NCBI GenBank assembly: GCA_050084985.1
Contig: JBITNC010000001.1
Coordinates: forward strand, 163,246,001 to 163,310,000
DNA from: Nageia nagi
Lineage: Eukaryota > Pinophyta
Reading direction: 5' to 3'
DNA length: 64,000 bases
This document shows positions 23,572 to 34,980 of the stretch, piece after piece; the first letter of the stretch is position 1, and the number at the start of each line of letters is the position of its first letter. Below the pieces are notes generated by a model. It saw nothing but the letters and a program-made list of their open reading frames with translations, had not been told where the DNA came from and did no database searches. Position numbers and translations under genes: made by a program.

Positions 23572-23784
23572 TCAAGCATTACAATAGTTACCTCCATAGG
23601 GCATTTTTCTTCCATTTGTTACCATGACTTGGAAACTATTACTTGCATAGACAAAACATTTGGCTTTCTTTGCTAATCCAAGGTCAATAAAGTTGTATGT
23701 GCTTCGTGAATCTAAGAGCATAAGCACCTTGTGCCCTTTGACATATCCTATAACCTTCATAGTTTGTGGAGAAATTACTCTCAT
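23572..23784 (-). pseudogene. Gypsy-P aspartic protease remnant
   Basis: Minus-strand VLMLLDSRSTYNFID with a downstream VMVTNGRKM matches a retroviral-type aspartic protease, which cleaves the polyprotein. The catalytic DSG has become DSR, so the active-site Gly is lost. The 23071-23571 stretch is the degraded protease-RT spacer. Confidence 0.75.
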
Positions 23785-23899
23785 CGAAGTGTGTTTGAAA
23801 ATTTGAGGGATATCCTTTTCTGATGGTTTTGTTGATAGGTTGAAAGGTTCTTGATCTACTTTGGATTGTGTTATAGTTTCCTCATTGGTAGTTCACAAG

Positions 23900-24570
23900 A
23901 TGGACTAGCTTCCACATTTAGTAAATGTATTCATTGTTCCTTGTGATTTGATGATTATTTTTTATCATAATTGTAACAAAGTCCTTTGGTACTGTTGGTA
24001 GCCTAGTGTGGCTGAAAACAACTATGTAGGTTTGTTGTGAAAGAGCAGTGAATGGTTGGTTTTTTGTTGAGCATGGCATTTTCCTTTTACAAGCTTGTCT
24101 AGGCCTATCGCCTTCATCCAAGTATCAGGGTTGAAGAATTGCACTTCAACCTTTACATCCGCTTGCAAATCATTGATGAAGGAACTCTTGAAGAATCTGT
24201 TTGGTAGCTTTCTTGTGTAATTTGCTAGCTTCTCAAATGTTGTGAGGTAATCTTTAATTGTACCAGTTTGGCATAATTTAGTCAAAGCATTGGTGAAGTC
24301 TTCAAATTCACTTGGTTTGAACCGGGTGAGGAGTTCATCTGTGAATTGAGTCTAGTTGAGTGTATGATGCATCTTCTGTAACCATTGATACCAATGATTA
24401 GTGTCATGATTGAGGTAGAATGTCTCTAATAGACCCATTGGTTATATTGAGTTTGATGGAGTTCAAACAATTACTCAACTTTGAGGGTTTGTGCCATCAA
24501 ATTTTGGAAAATTTAATTTTGTTAATCTGGCTAAATGGAGGAATTTTTGCCGATAGAATTATTGTTTCCC
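23900..24570 (-). pseudogene. Gypsy-P gag remnant
   Basis: A start-side landmark NFPKFDGTNPQS lies near 24500. A body segment with YLTTFEKLAN (24022-24285) and a degenerate zinc knuckle reading KGLCYNYDKK near 23955 follow. Gag forms the particle. Further N-terminal text with KLTQIVDIIN appears at about 25700-25850, on the far side of an unassigned insertion. Confidence 0.65.
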
Positions 24571-24574
24571 CATT

Positions 24575-25605
24575 CCCATTTGGTGCTTTTGTGTTCCTTA
24601 AGGATAGACACCTCTTGTGCCAAATTGTTTTGGATAACTTGAAAGTTGTGTTCCACGGAGATGTGTATTGGCCCCCAAAACGCTCATATCTATGTTTCGG
24701 CCATTTTGGATATGGGTACAAAATGTCTTGCCGATGTACCACCTTATCAAAAAATGCTTTGAAATGTTTCCCTAATTGGGTTACGTCCAACCGTCCTTGA
24801 AAAAGCTAGACATCCACATGATGTCTTAGAAACTCCCAGGCATCTCCAGATGCATAGGCATCCCTAGTATGTCGAGAGGACACCTGGGCGTTCCCCATGT
24901 GGTGGGGTGGCAAATTTTTTTTAACTATTATATGATTTTGACAAATGCTACCTTAAGGTTTGGTGTGCTATGCAAGTTCTGGATCTTTTAATTTTTTTGT
25001 AGAAATAATGCTTTTGAAAGGACTTGGTTTTGACATGTTGTATAGGGTAGAAACATTCACAACTACATAATTGTGAACATGTTGTACAAGCTAGAAAATT
25101 AAAAATTTCATTGCATACAAACCTGTCAATTGGCAGTTGCCACTTGCCACAATCTATGACATACACAAACAAGTTGTCAAGTATAGGACATTGTTCACAA
25201 GTTTAGAATTATTACAAACTTACAAACAAGCATATTGTTACAAGTTTACAACTATTACAACTTACAAACAAGCATATTGTTACAAATTTACAAACCAACA
25301 AACATAATACTACACTTACAACTACAAGCATATTGTTACAAGTTTACAAAATACAAATAAGCATATTGTTACAAGTTTACATTGTTACAAACTTACAACT
25401 ACTACAAGTTTACAACTACTCTCATATATGATATATGTCTATGATAATGAAGTATGATTTGAATTTTTGAATTTCACATGTTTGATAATTTTATTATATC
25501 TGCATTTTGATTTTAATGATTAATTAAAATTTCATTAAAATATTTAAAAATAAAAAATTTCAATAGTTATATATATATTTATAATTTTATTATATTTTAA
25601 TATTG
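24575..25605. other. Unassigned insertion in the Gypsy-P gag region
   Basis: Gag text stops near 24570 and resumes near 25610, so about 1 kb between them is probably inserted. It holds no protein I recognise and no clear target duplication. AT-rich DNA fills its right half. Confidence 0.45.
25190..25420. repeat. Imperfect short tandem repeat (gcatattgttacaagtttaca units)
   Basis: The phrase agcatattgttacaa recurs about four times (near 25229, 25270, 25328 and 25361) among variants of acttacaa and gtttacaa. It is a degenerate array about 230 bp long with spacing of roughly 33-58 bp. Confidence 0.75.
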
Positions 25606-25609
25606 CCAT

Positions 25610-26510
25610 ACCCCCATTGTACCCTAAATTGGGCCCAAGTCGTACCAATCCTGGGGACACGTCCTACAGTCTCTATCTTGGAAACTTCGTGTCACATAGC
25701 TTGAAAGCCATTGATAATGTCAACTATTTGGGTCAACTTATCACTAATGAGGGTTATTTGAGTCAGTTATTCATCAATTTGTTGCAAGTGAGTTTCAATT
25801 CTTGTTTCAAAAGGCATATCTTGAATTTTGTTTTAGTTTGATAGAAAGGTTATTGGTGACATACCCATAATGATAGTCTTGTTGAGAGGATCTCAATGGG
25901 CCAGGTACCCCATAAGGCATTTTCGGTTTGCTAAAAAGGTCATCGTAGTGCTATATCAAAATGATAGGCTTCTCAAGAGGATTGTAATAGGTTAGGTCGC
26001 TAATAAGTGATTTTGAACTTCTATACATTTTTTTTTACTTCGCTACTTTTTCACATTCACATAAAAAAACAAATAGCATAAGTTCGATGCTCCTAGGTTT
26101 AGGATTGTGTGTTTTTTTTCAACCCTTTGATATATGTGAGAATCGATAAATATTACTCGATTCGATATTTCAGGGCACTAGCCAAGGAGAAAGGTTTTTC
26201 TACTTCTAGTCGTATTATCCATTAACTTTCACATACATGAGGGTGACCTTCTCAAGTGCGGTTCCTTGTACATTGCCAAATCACAAGGTCACAAGTTTCA
26301 TACGTTTAAGTTTCGGTATAACTTCTATGGGCTCCTTTGCTATACATAAGAGCCATGGGAGATGGGAGTTGAAAACCATATACGAGGGTTTGTCTAGGCT
26401 TGGGTATTGGTGTCTAGTCTTTCACATCTTACTTTAGACATAACTTTATGGGTTGGCATGCTTAGCCAATAACAATAGAGCCCTCATAATATTTTAAAAC
26501 CCTTGGTGGT
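25610..26510 (-). other. Gag N-terminal remnant and presumed 5' untranslated/LTR remains of Gypsy-P
   Basis: Minus-strand gag-like text with FETRIETHLQQIDE lies near 25780-25830. Two copies of a roughly 95-bp motif (tgatag.cttgttgagaggat) start near 25871 and 25965. The second is preceded by gctatatcaaaatg, which could be a decayed primer site. The rest to 26510 has no clear LTR boundary. Confidence 0.35.
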
Positions 26511-26513
26511 TTG

Positions 26514-27427
26514 TGTAACCTCCCAAATTAGAAAAAATAGTATTTAACGCAAAATTGCAATTTCCAAACCATAACAATTTTATGTGGGCCAAAATAAATC
26601 AGATCTGGAATAAATGACAATTTTGCAACCAAAGAAAATGCTCAAAATTTGTCCAAGGGTTGGATGTCTCACTCCAAGCCACAAACGACTGAATCTAATA
26701 CACCTCAAAATGCTCACAATACTTCCTCAAAACTGAACTAACCACTGCAAGGTTGAGAAGCACTGAAATCGACCTTCCATGCTAGATGCACCACCCCCAC
26801 AAGCTGGACGAACCTTCTTAAGTTGGGAAAACCTTCCAAAAGGCTTACATGATTGGATTTGATCTCTGAAACACAATTGCTTTAGAGCACCTTGTGACTC
26901 CTGTGAGAGATCCACTCCTATGACATAAGGGTTTTTGTCCTTGGTTCACAAAAGCTCCTTGAGGGTTTTCGTTGTCAAGAAACCTCCTTATTGCGGGTTT
27001 TCATCCACGAAAAGGGAAGAAACTAGCTTGATGGCTAAGTCTCAAAGAAGATGATAGATAGCAAAAGACGTCCTTCAATTGATGCGCCACACCCTCATAT
27101 AGCTAGACTTCCCATTTTGGGAGTCTAGATCTCACCCCAAAGTCATGCACAACTGGACGCCTCACAATGCCACTTAAAAAGAGTAAAAATCACACCTAGA
27201 GAGCTATGCTATAAGATTTCAAGTGAGAGCATAAATTAATGCCTCAAAAATATTAAAACCACTCCTAAATATGTCCCGCATAGAGAGGATTAATTCTCTT
27301 TTGGGGCTCACAATTATTCATTAAGTTCCATTATTATTTAAAATATAAAAATCACTCCTAAATACAAATAAAACACTCCTAAATTAATTAAATTGCAATC
27401 ACACATAGCTAGGAGAGGGATGTCTCA
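26514..27427 (-). repeat. Possible minus-strand Gypsy LTR
   Basis: Read on the minus strand the segment would begin TGAGACATCCC and end with TTACA, about 914 bp. Its composition (repeated ctcctaaata, gctggacg) resembles the better supported LTR at 50028-50968. No matching target duplication or adjoining element genes were found, so this is tentative. Confidence 0.35.
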
Positions 27428-27429
27428 CT

Positions 27430-29055
27430 CTTGGTACTCAAATAAGTCATAATGAGTGGAGCGCTCCATTTGTGCATAATTGGATAGTCCTCCACAAGTC
27501 TCCAAACTTCCCCTTGGGCCCCACAAATCTCATGTGAATTTCCAACGTGTCCAAAATCACCCTCAAGATGCCGAGTCTCCTCCAAATCATGACACATCTC
27601 TCCTAGATGTGGAATGTACTTCTCCAAATAGACCATATCATCTTCAAAATATATTTTATGGAAAGGATGTAAAAATGGAAACATTACGGTTTCTAACCTA
27701 CTAATGCAAAAAGGAAAGAAAAAGTAGAAGGGCAAATTGAAAGTGGGTAATATTTTTTTTGTTTTTTTTTAAACATAAAATTATTCAAGAAATGAAATGA
27801 AATATTATTAATGCCCTGGGGGGTGTCAAAAATGATCCATGGGACTGTGAAAAAGATGTTGCAAGGACAACATGTGAGATGGTATAAGCACCTAGTAGAA
27901 AAAAAAGACATAAAGGTGATTACAATGTCATGACCCAAGGAGTGGGCCCAAATTTGTAAAGGTGGTGGAAGTACTAAGGAGAGAGTGGGCTGCAATCCAT
28001 AACTGACTAAGCTGTGAGTGATGCTCTTAGGAAGGTGGAGAGTAAGAGAGGGGGGGCAGCCTTGGGGACACTCATCCCCCACCCTATGTATTGTAGTCTC
28101 TCCTATTAATCGAGGTCAAAGAACCCCTGCTAAGAAAGTTAGTGATATGTCTCTATCCATCACGCCTTTAGATCCCTGATGACATGTGTGGTTACATTGT
28201 CTAGTGACCTTGCCTCCATCTGTGCAGTTGGATGAATGATGTCTCTGTTCAATACTTGCTTTCTGCTCATGTGTATTGGTGAAGTATTCTGGATGGGTTG
28301 GGAGTGGGAAGATTGGGAGCCACTATGGGGAGAACTCTTACATTGATAAAGCTGAACCGACTCCCTGACATATATTGCAAGATATCGCTGATCCGTGTAT
28401 CTGAAGAAGATGGGTAGAGATTGCATAGAGACTAGGAACTCAATTGTGAAGAGGATTATAGCATAAAAGTTAAAGACAATTAGCAAAAATAATATTAGAA
28501 TGCAATAAACAAAAGATTGCAGAAAAGTAAAATGGAACATTATAAGAAATAGAAAATGACAATAACAAGAATAGGCACTTCACTTGTATATCACTAGTGT
28601 CTTTGAGGGGGTATCTTCCCAATATGAGTAAACTCGATACAAATTATATGCTAACTCATGGCTTTTGTTCATAGATTTATATAAGAGAAACATTAATGGT
28701 AGCTTATTCTCTTAGATACCTTTCCTTGCAGATGTCTTATATTCTCTTACAACCTTTATTCTCTTACACTTACATATATCGCATGACATGTCTTCTTTCC
28801 CTTACATTAGTGTTTTAATCCTCTGACTATCTCCTCTTTTGTGGATTATACGTAGGTTTGAATTACAATATTTCAAATAAACCACTAAGCTTCTTAATAT
28901 TGTTCTTCACATCTTGAACTTCACTCTTTCATTGATAGGCTTTTGGCTGGGTATTTCTGAAATTCTTACTTCCTAGTTTATATACATTTTGTATAGATTT
29001 CTAAATGGCATTACTTATATTTTTTTCTCATTTTCACAGTGCTCTTTGTTCACAG
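27430..29055. other. Intron upstream of the pseudouridine synthase exon; no recognised element
   Basis: The stretch from 28550 to 29055 is AT-rich and ends in a pyrimidine-rich acceptor (ttgttcacag). Minus-strand open stretches at 27693-28082 and 28160-28540 resemble no family I know. An earlier exon carrying the catalytic HRLD motif of the synthase was looked for here and not found. Confidence 0.4.
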
Positions 29056-29258
29056 GATGAAAATGCTCACATCCATTTATCTGATCAGTTCAAAAGGCAC
29101 ACTGTTCATCGAAGATACATTAGCCTTACATGTGGGGTTCCCCTTGTAAGTGATGGCCGTATTGAGATCCCTATTGGTCGTGATTCACATAACAGGGTTC
29201 GGATGGCTCCAGTTCCAAATCCAACTGTTAATCGACGGGCACGTTTTGCTGCTAGTAG
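29056..29258 (+). CDS. RNA pseudouridine synthase (RluA family), internal exon
   Basis: The 203-bp exon starts after the acceptor ttgttcacag and stops at the donor AG|gtgatt. The translation opens with DENAHIHLSDQFKRHTVHR and includes GRIEIPIGRDSHNRVRMA, the central part of RluA/RluD-type synthases, which convert uridine to pseudouridine in rRNA. The wording is closest to the plant organelle enzymes (Arabidopsis At1g76050 type, from memory). It enters in phase 0 and leaves after two bases of an Arg codon. That codon is completed by the A opening the exon at 48573, so the two exons join in frame. The exon is free of stops, unlike the surrounding elements, which argues for a living gene. The catalytic Asp (HRLD box) lies upstream, outside what I can identify. 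Confidence 0.85.
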
Positions 29259-29261
29259 GTG

Positions 29262-32200
29262 ATTCCTATCATTTGTGTCTCAGGAGAATTGTTGTGTACT
29301 AAGTTTAAGCCTGATTCTAACAGTAGCATTACTCATTCATGATATGGGACCCCCAAGAGAGTATTTCTTTGATATGCCAAGTTCTTGCACTCTCCTTCTC
29401 GTCTCAAATATTCTTCTATATGCATCCATACTTTCATCTTATAAAATAGAAGAATATGTAATAAATTAATAATACATCTCCTTGATTTTTCAGTAATTAT
29501 TATCACTTCTGTTATCAGTAGTTATCCTAATGTATAAAATATTATAGGAAACATACACAGCTTAACAAATATATTTTGAATTTGTCAAAAAGATTCTCGC
29601 ACCATTGGGCTATAAACTTTCATGGTCACAATGTTGCGTTTCTAGAGTTTCTGAAATTCAAAGATGGAGGAGACAAGGGAGATATGGGACATGTTTCAAG
29701 GAATCTAAGGAATAAATGTAATGTGGAAGAAACATATTTATCATGGTTAGAACTTAGGATTACCAAAGTCTCAAATAGGCTTCCACTTTTACAGTACTTT
29801 TATGATCCCAATGCTTTACAAGCATGGGCACAAGTGTATCCTTTCATATTGATAATTTATATATTTTCAATAACATGTAAACTCGTACACAAATTCAAGT
29901 GTTATTTTTTATTAAAAAACTGAGGGTTTGTTGTTGTTACATATTTGTTTTCTTTATTATTTTTAAAAAATGCTACATGCAGTGCTGAATAAGTATCTTC
30001 CGCTTCCTTTTTTTTCCATTAAACATTTTAAATACATTTAATTTCTGCCTCTTCCCTCCTGACATAGGAGAGATCTTGGCCTCAGGATCGGTAGAGGTCT
30101 TGGCTCTAAATTCTTGTGTGTGCTCATCAGGAATGGCTTGTACATTTTCTCAAGGGTGTTGTTGTTGTAGGGTCAAGAATGAATGGTGTTAGAAGGTGAG
30201 GGTTAGGGGATGGCCCTTCACCATGAGGGGAGTCTCATCATTTATCTTTGTTTTTTTACCATGCTAGTATCACTTGGTTTTGATGTGCATGTTAGTCACA
30301 TTCAGTTAGTTCAGTCATTGTATTACATCTGGTATCAAAAGGTTTATCTTTCAATTTTCTTTGCCTTTAGGATAGCAGGTGTTGTAGTGATTCTATCACT
30401 ACCTTGTCATATTCTTGATAGGTTTTCTCTTTGTTAGATTTTTCATAATTTTTGATGGTTCAAATCTGTTATGCATGGTCGTTCTCCTTTTTGTGATGTC
30501 GCTGACAGCCGACCTAAACACATTAACTACTGAAAAGCCATCTAATTTGTTAAAAGTGGTTAAAGCGCTCAAGGCCCAAAGGTTGCATATACTAGCATCA
30601 ATTTAGGATGTGTGGCATGCTTATTAAACAGGCTGAATATTAAGGTGGGTTGATAGCACCATATATGACAAAATGATTGTGGTCAACAGCAAATAAATAC
30701 CCAAGCACTTGAACATTCTAACAATCCCAAGGGTTGCATTAATTCACCGTGTTGGCATCATCATGCATGCACGACAAGCTTAAAAGGTTAATCTCAAGTT
30801 TGGAAGGGACAAAGGCCCATGCAAGTTATGAATATCCACCCTCCATCGATGGTTAAGCAATAAATGTCTTAAAGGCCTCTTTCAGCCTTCCAAACAATAA
30901 AAGCCCAAGTGGGTAGTATGTTGGTTGGGAGGGTCCATGTGTCACCCAACAACCTTTTAATGAGGGTTGAAATATTATGGGCCCTTGTCCCCACAACATC
31001 CCTTGACTCTCTCTGCCTTCAATTCATGACCATGAGTGACATTGATGCCTCAACCGTAGATGTTGTTGTCATGTATCCTACATGTGGCACATTCGTGAAT
31101 TGATTGGAGAAATAAAAAAAGGCATAGCCAATTTGGTCAAGGTTGTAGGTAAATAAAAGTCAATGTCAATCCAATATATTCATATTTTATACGAATCCAT
31201 CAATGCCTGAGGAGTTATATTGCAAATATTCTTTTTTTGTTAAAGAGAAAAAAAGTTAGGTTTTAAAATAGGGCCCCAAAACCTGTTAACAAAAATTTGG
31301 TACATCAAAACTGCAGCATCAGTGAAGCAAAGTTGCTACAACTATTCATCCAGTCCTACTATGAAATTACTAAAGGAAAAACTGCAGCATTAACAAAGCC
31401 TAGTAGCTGTCTAAATTCATCTATACATATCCATACTACCTTTTTGCAAAGCAACTACAAATCCTGCAGTCTTCATTTCCCAACTTTTGGAGTAATTTTA
31501 GCCAACTCTGTTTTAGAGTGCTTTGAGTTCTGTTGGCGATGTCCTTTGCCGGCTTCCTGGTTCTGACAGCTACTATAGATGGTCTACCTTTGGGATCCTT
31601 TCCCAAATCATAAGCTTCTTCTGATTTCTGGTGTATCTAAGTTCTGGGATTTCCTTCTTATCTTGTATTTGCTTTATAACTGCCTTAAATTGCAAATTTT
31701 TAAAATTCTAAAATAGAACTCATTTAAAGGTTCCCATTTATGTGTAATTATTTTTATTCTCAAGCAATAATAGTATTTTTTCAGAATTATGCATCCATGG
31801 TTTGATCTCTTTTTTGTGGACAATTGTGTGAATGCATCCATGGCTAGTATGATTGAATATTGTGGATTATGGCCCTCTGTTGGGTTTCTCACCTTTTTTG
31901 CCTTTTTGAGTTCTGTGTCAATGAGGTTGTTGATTCTAGTTGAGAAATTCTGCTTGGAGAATGGCAAGTACTGCATGGGTTGTGGATCAAACCCCAAAAA
32001 ACTGAATATTTGTTTTCTGTCTTGTTACTTTCATCTCTTTTCAGAATTAGTATTTAGGAAAAGGAGCTGGCCTTTTCAAGAGGCTTTATTGGTAAAAACA
32101 GAACATTCTATTCACCTTGATTCTGGGTGCATATAGTCATGCTGATCAACAGGTATCCTTTGGATTCATCTCTTTAACCTTTATGTATGTAGTGTCTTCA

Positions 32201-33025
32201 TTTAACCAAATTTTCCGTCTGTATCCAGCATCTTCTCTAAGCTGCAGTGCATTCTGTATTCCACGTTGTAGCAGTTCCTTCTACTTGTGAATACTTGCAG
32301 TTTCTCATTTATTTGTGATTGAGTCAGCACCCTTCTTGGACCCTAGTAGATGCATGTTGGATGATTACTGAATGCATCCTGGGCCTAATGAGAGTAGTGT
32401 GTGGGGCTTATGACAATCAAGCGTTTGCCACTCCAAATGGGCAGTGTGGTCCTTAAACCATACTCCAGGGCCCTCTCTATGCCATTGGAAATGAAAAGCA
32501 TAATCTTTGTTGGGTTGAGACCGTTAGTACATGTTGCTTGGATGTACCATATGTCTATATGTACATGTTATATTGTATTCTTAGAAAACCATACACAAGA
32601 TATATACATGTTTTTATAAACTCATTTGTGGTTGACTGTTCGTATTGGAATGGCTAATCAGAAGGTTTTTCACATGCTTTTATGTAATATACATATACAA
32701 CCTCTTATTGCTTGTTACATTCATAGATGTGTATGTGATGAGGATTTGTTAACCTACGAATTAGGTATCTAAGTGTTTTTATTATATTTAAGTGTATAAT
32801 ACGATAAATATAAAGAATATATTAACATTGTGAAACAAAGCAAGGATAATTGTTAGTACCCTTCTCTATAGTCATAGGGATGATAGTGTTGCCCTAGTAT
32901 TTGAGGGTTTTATTTTGTTTTAGTTTAAATCTAACAAATAATGATATTCTTGTCATCCTCTCAGTTTAGTTTAGTGGTTAACTTCAATCTTCATGGATTT
33001 ACTTGTTTATGATTAAGTTTAGTCA
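29262..33025. other. Intron segment without recognised genes
   Basis: Mostly AT-rich DNA. A sequence tggtatcaaaag near 30331 resembles a retrotransposon primer site, but no LTR could be delimited to its left and no element genes follow. The 30.5-31.1 kb part is less AT-rich and has no coding signal. Confidence 0.4.
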
Positions 33026-33029
33026 TATT

Positions 33030-34063
33030 TGGTTATTATAGTGGGTTACATTGGTATATACGGGAGGACATGGACTGCTTCAAGTTCAAGGCACTGGATG
33101 AAACATATAAATGAGCAGAAGCACAATGGTAGTGATAAGAAGGGAGGTAGCCCGAATAGCTATAGGAACCAAAATACCATGAACCGACCCAATAAAGGCA
33201 AAGGTGATAACCAAAAGCAACAAGACAAAGAGGGTCAGCCACAAAATCAAAATTGAAGGCAAAAGAAAAAGTCTCAAACCAAAAAAGCCCCAAAACAGCA
33301 AGATTGGAAAATGGTGTGACTACCACAAGAGTGATCGACATTCCAGGGAAGAATGGGGGAACATTTCAGTCTTTGTTTACTAAGACAAAACCCGCTACAT
33401 CCATCGCTTGCCATCAACACATCCTCAATTGAGGATTAAAGAAAGCAGATTATGGATGCCAAACTTACTGTGACTATTGCTACCACACTCTCTACTACAC
33501 AAATCAAATCAAACAAGCCACATGAAAAGGAACCATTGTTTCACTCACATATATGGGTAAAGGATAAGCCTTTACGTTTCATTATTGGTAGTGGAAGCTA
33601 AAAGAATATGATTTTTGTTGATATTGTTAAAAATCTAAATCTTCCTATGAAATTTCACCCACAACATGTAGTGTTGGATGGTTGAATCAAGGGAGAGACA
33701 TTTGGGTCATTCAACAATGTCTCCTTTCTTATGGCATTAAATTATAACTTTGTATGATGTTGCCCCACTCAATGTTTATGATGCGCTCTTGGGATAACCA
33801 TTCATGTGGAAGATGAGCTATATAGGATACCATAGATAACTCCTTCCACCTCTATTTCCCTTAACAGCACTGAACAATGCAAGAAGTTGATTGGAAAAGC
33901 AAAGCAACTTGTTCTCTTGATGATCAAACTAGAGTAGGCAAATAGTCACTTCATCAATTGAAGCAAATGGACTAAGTTGTAGCAAAAGATAATGGCAATC
34001 TTCAAGTTTGTCATTGGAGTACCACTTCATGGCAAGATAGGACATTTTATTGGCTTGATTTTT
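33030..34063 (+). pseudogene. Gypsy gag C-terminus and protease remnant
   Basis: A Lys/Asn/Gln-rich stretch (about 33100-33290) is followed by WCDYHKSDRHSREE (about 33315), a Cys/His motif typical of the end of a Gypsy gag. Then comes a protease-like segment with HIWVKDKPLRFIIGSGS (about 33545-33600), where the usual Asp of DSG reads Gly. Downstream text resembles the protease-RT linker. Stops and frameshifts are many. It is cut off on the right by LTR-B. Confidence 0.65.
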
Positions 34064-34068
34064 GGTTC

Positions 34069-34980
34069 TGCAATGTACCCTTCTAGGGCTCAAGCTAAAC
34101 ATACACAATTATCTTATTCCAATTCCACATTCATTCATCAACTAGGGCAAAACTGTAAATGCTTATTATTCATTCAATAACGCTTCCAAGACTGAATTAT
34201 CACAACAGTAACCAAATCTGATATATAACAGTAATGATGCTCATATAACATGTGAAATCATCCAAACTAAGGCACAATTGCAGATCCGTTATGCAACAGT
34301 ATTATGCTACCAAAACACTCTAATTCTCATACATTCCCATGCACGAATATTGATAACAGTACAGCAGTAGTAGAAGAGCATTCATCCACATACAATGATC
34401 AATATGAGTGCCAAATATCATATATAATAACAAAAAATAAGTGCAGGTCTGTAACAAGTTTTAGAGCATCGCCCAAGACTCACAATATGCACAATAAAGA
34501 CTCCCAAAGGCTGGCGCAAGTGCTAGAATGGCTTCCAATGATGGCGTAAGCTCTCCAAGTGTAGATAATAGCGAATGTGCCACTTCTAGGCTAGGGAGCA
34601 GCCCTAGACCATAGAAGGAAGAGAGAGGAGCAACCCCAACTCTTAGAGATCAAAGATTAAAATGCCAAATTATGATGATCCTTAAGTGGTGAATCTCTCC
34701 TTTTATAGGTGCCTTTACGTTGAAATTACCAATAATTAAACTCCTGGTTGACATGGAATAAAATAACTTTCCCCTAGCTGACTTTTCCCTGGTCACGATA
34801 TTAAAATCCTGGTTTCCTGGCTGTCCCTATCTCCATTGTTTCTTGATGGAACCATGTCATGTGACGTGTCAAAACGATTGGCAGAAGATTCTTCATCCAT
34901 TCCAAAAGAAAATTGGTGATTCAAGACTTGTGACGAAAGTTATGCCTTCTACAAGGTTTCTGAAAATTGGGGACATTACA
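34069..34980 (-). repeat. Gypsy 3' LTR (LTR-B)
   Basis: On the minus strand it begins TGTAATGTCCCC and ends GGTACATTGCA, about 912 bp. Its first 130 bp and the segment before its end match LTR-A (17440-18408). A TATA-like box (minus CCTATAAAAG) lies at about 34700-34709. The purine-rich block on its upstream side (minus, 34981-34997) looks like a polypurine tract, so this is read as a 3' LTR. The flanking pentamers GGTTC (34064-34068) and AGTTC (34981-34985) differ at one base, so a solo LTR remains possible. Confidence 0.75.

Larger units (their letters stand above)
15870..25860 (-). mobile_element. Old Ty3/Gypsy retrotransposon, interrupted by three insertions (Gypsy-P)
   Basis: Minus-strand gag, protease, reverse transcriptase, RNase H and integrase pieces appear in the right order from about 25.8 kb down to 15.9 kb. 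Removing the insertions at 17440-18408, 18652-19067 and 19164-22805 makes the RT text continuous. The integrase end is truncated near 15870 and no 3' LTR is seen there. A degenerate primer site may lie near 25952. The reading frames contain many stops. Confidence 0.8.

Noticed and set aside
30325-30345. Retrotransposon primer site tggtatcaaaag
   Set aside because: No LTR end, gag or second LTR could be placed next to it; a chance match is plausible.
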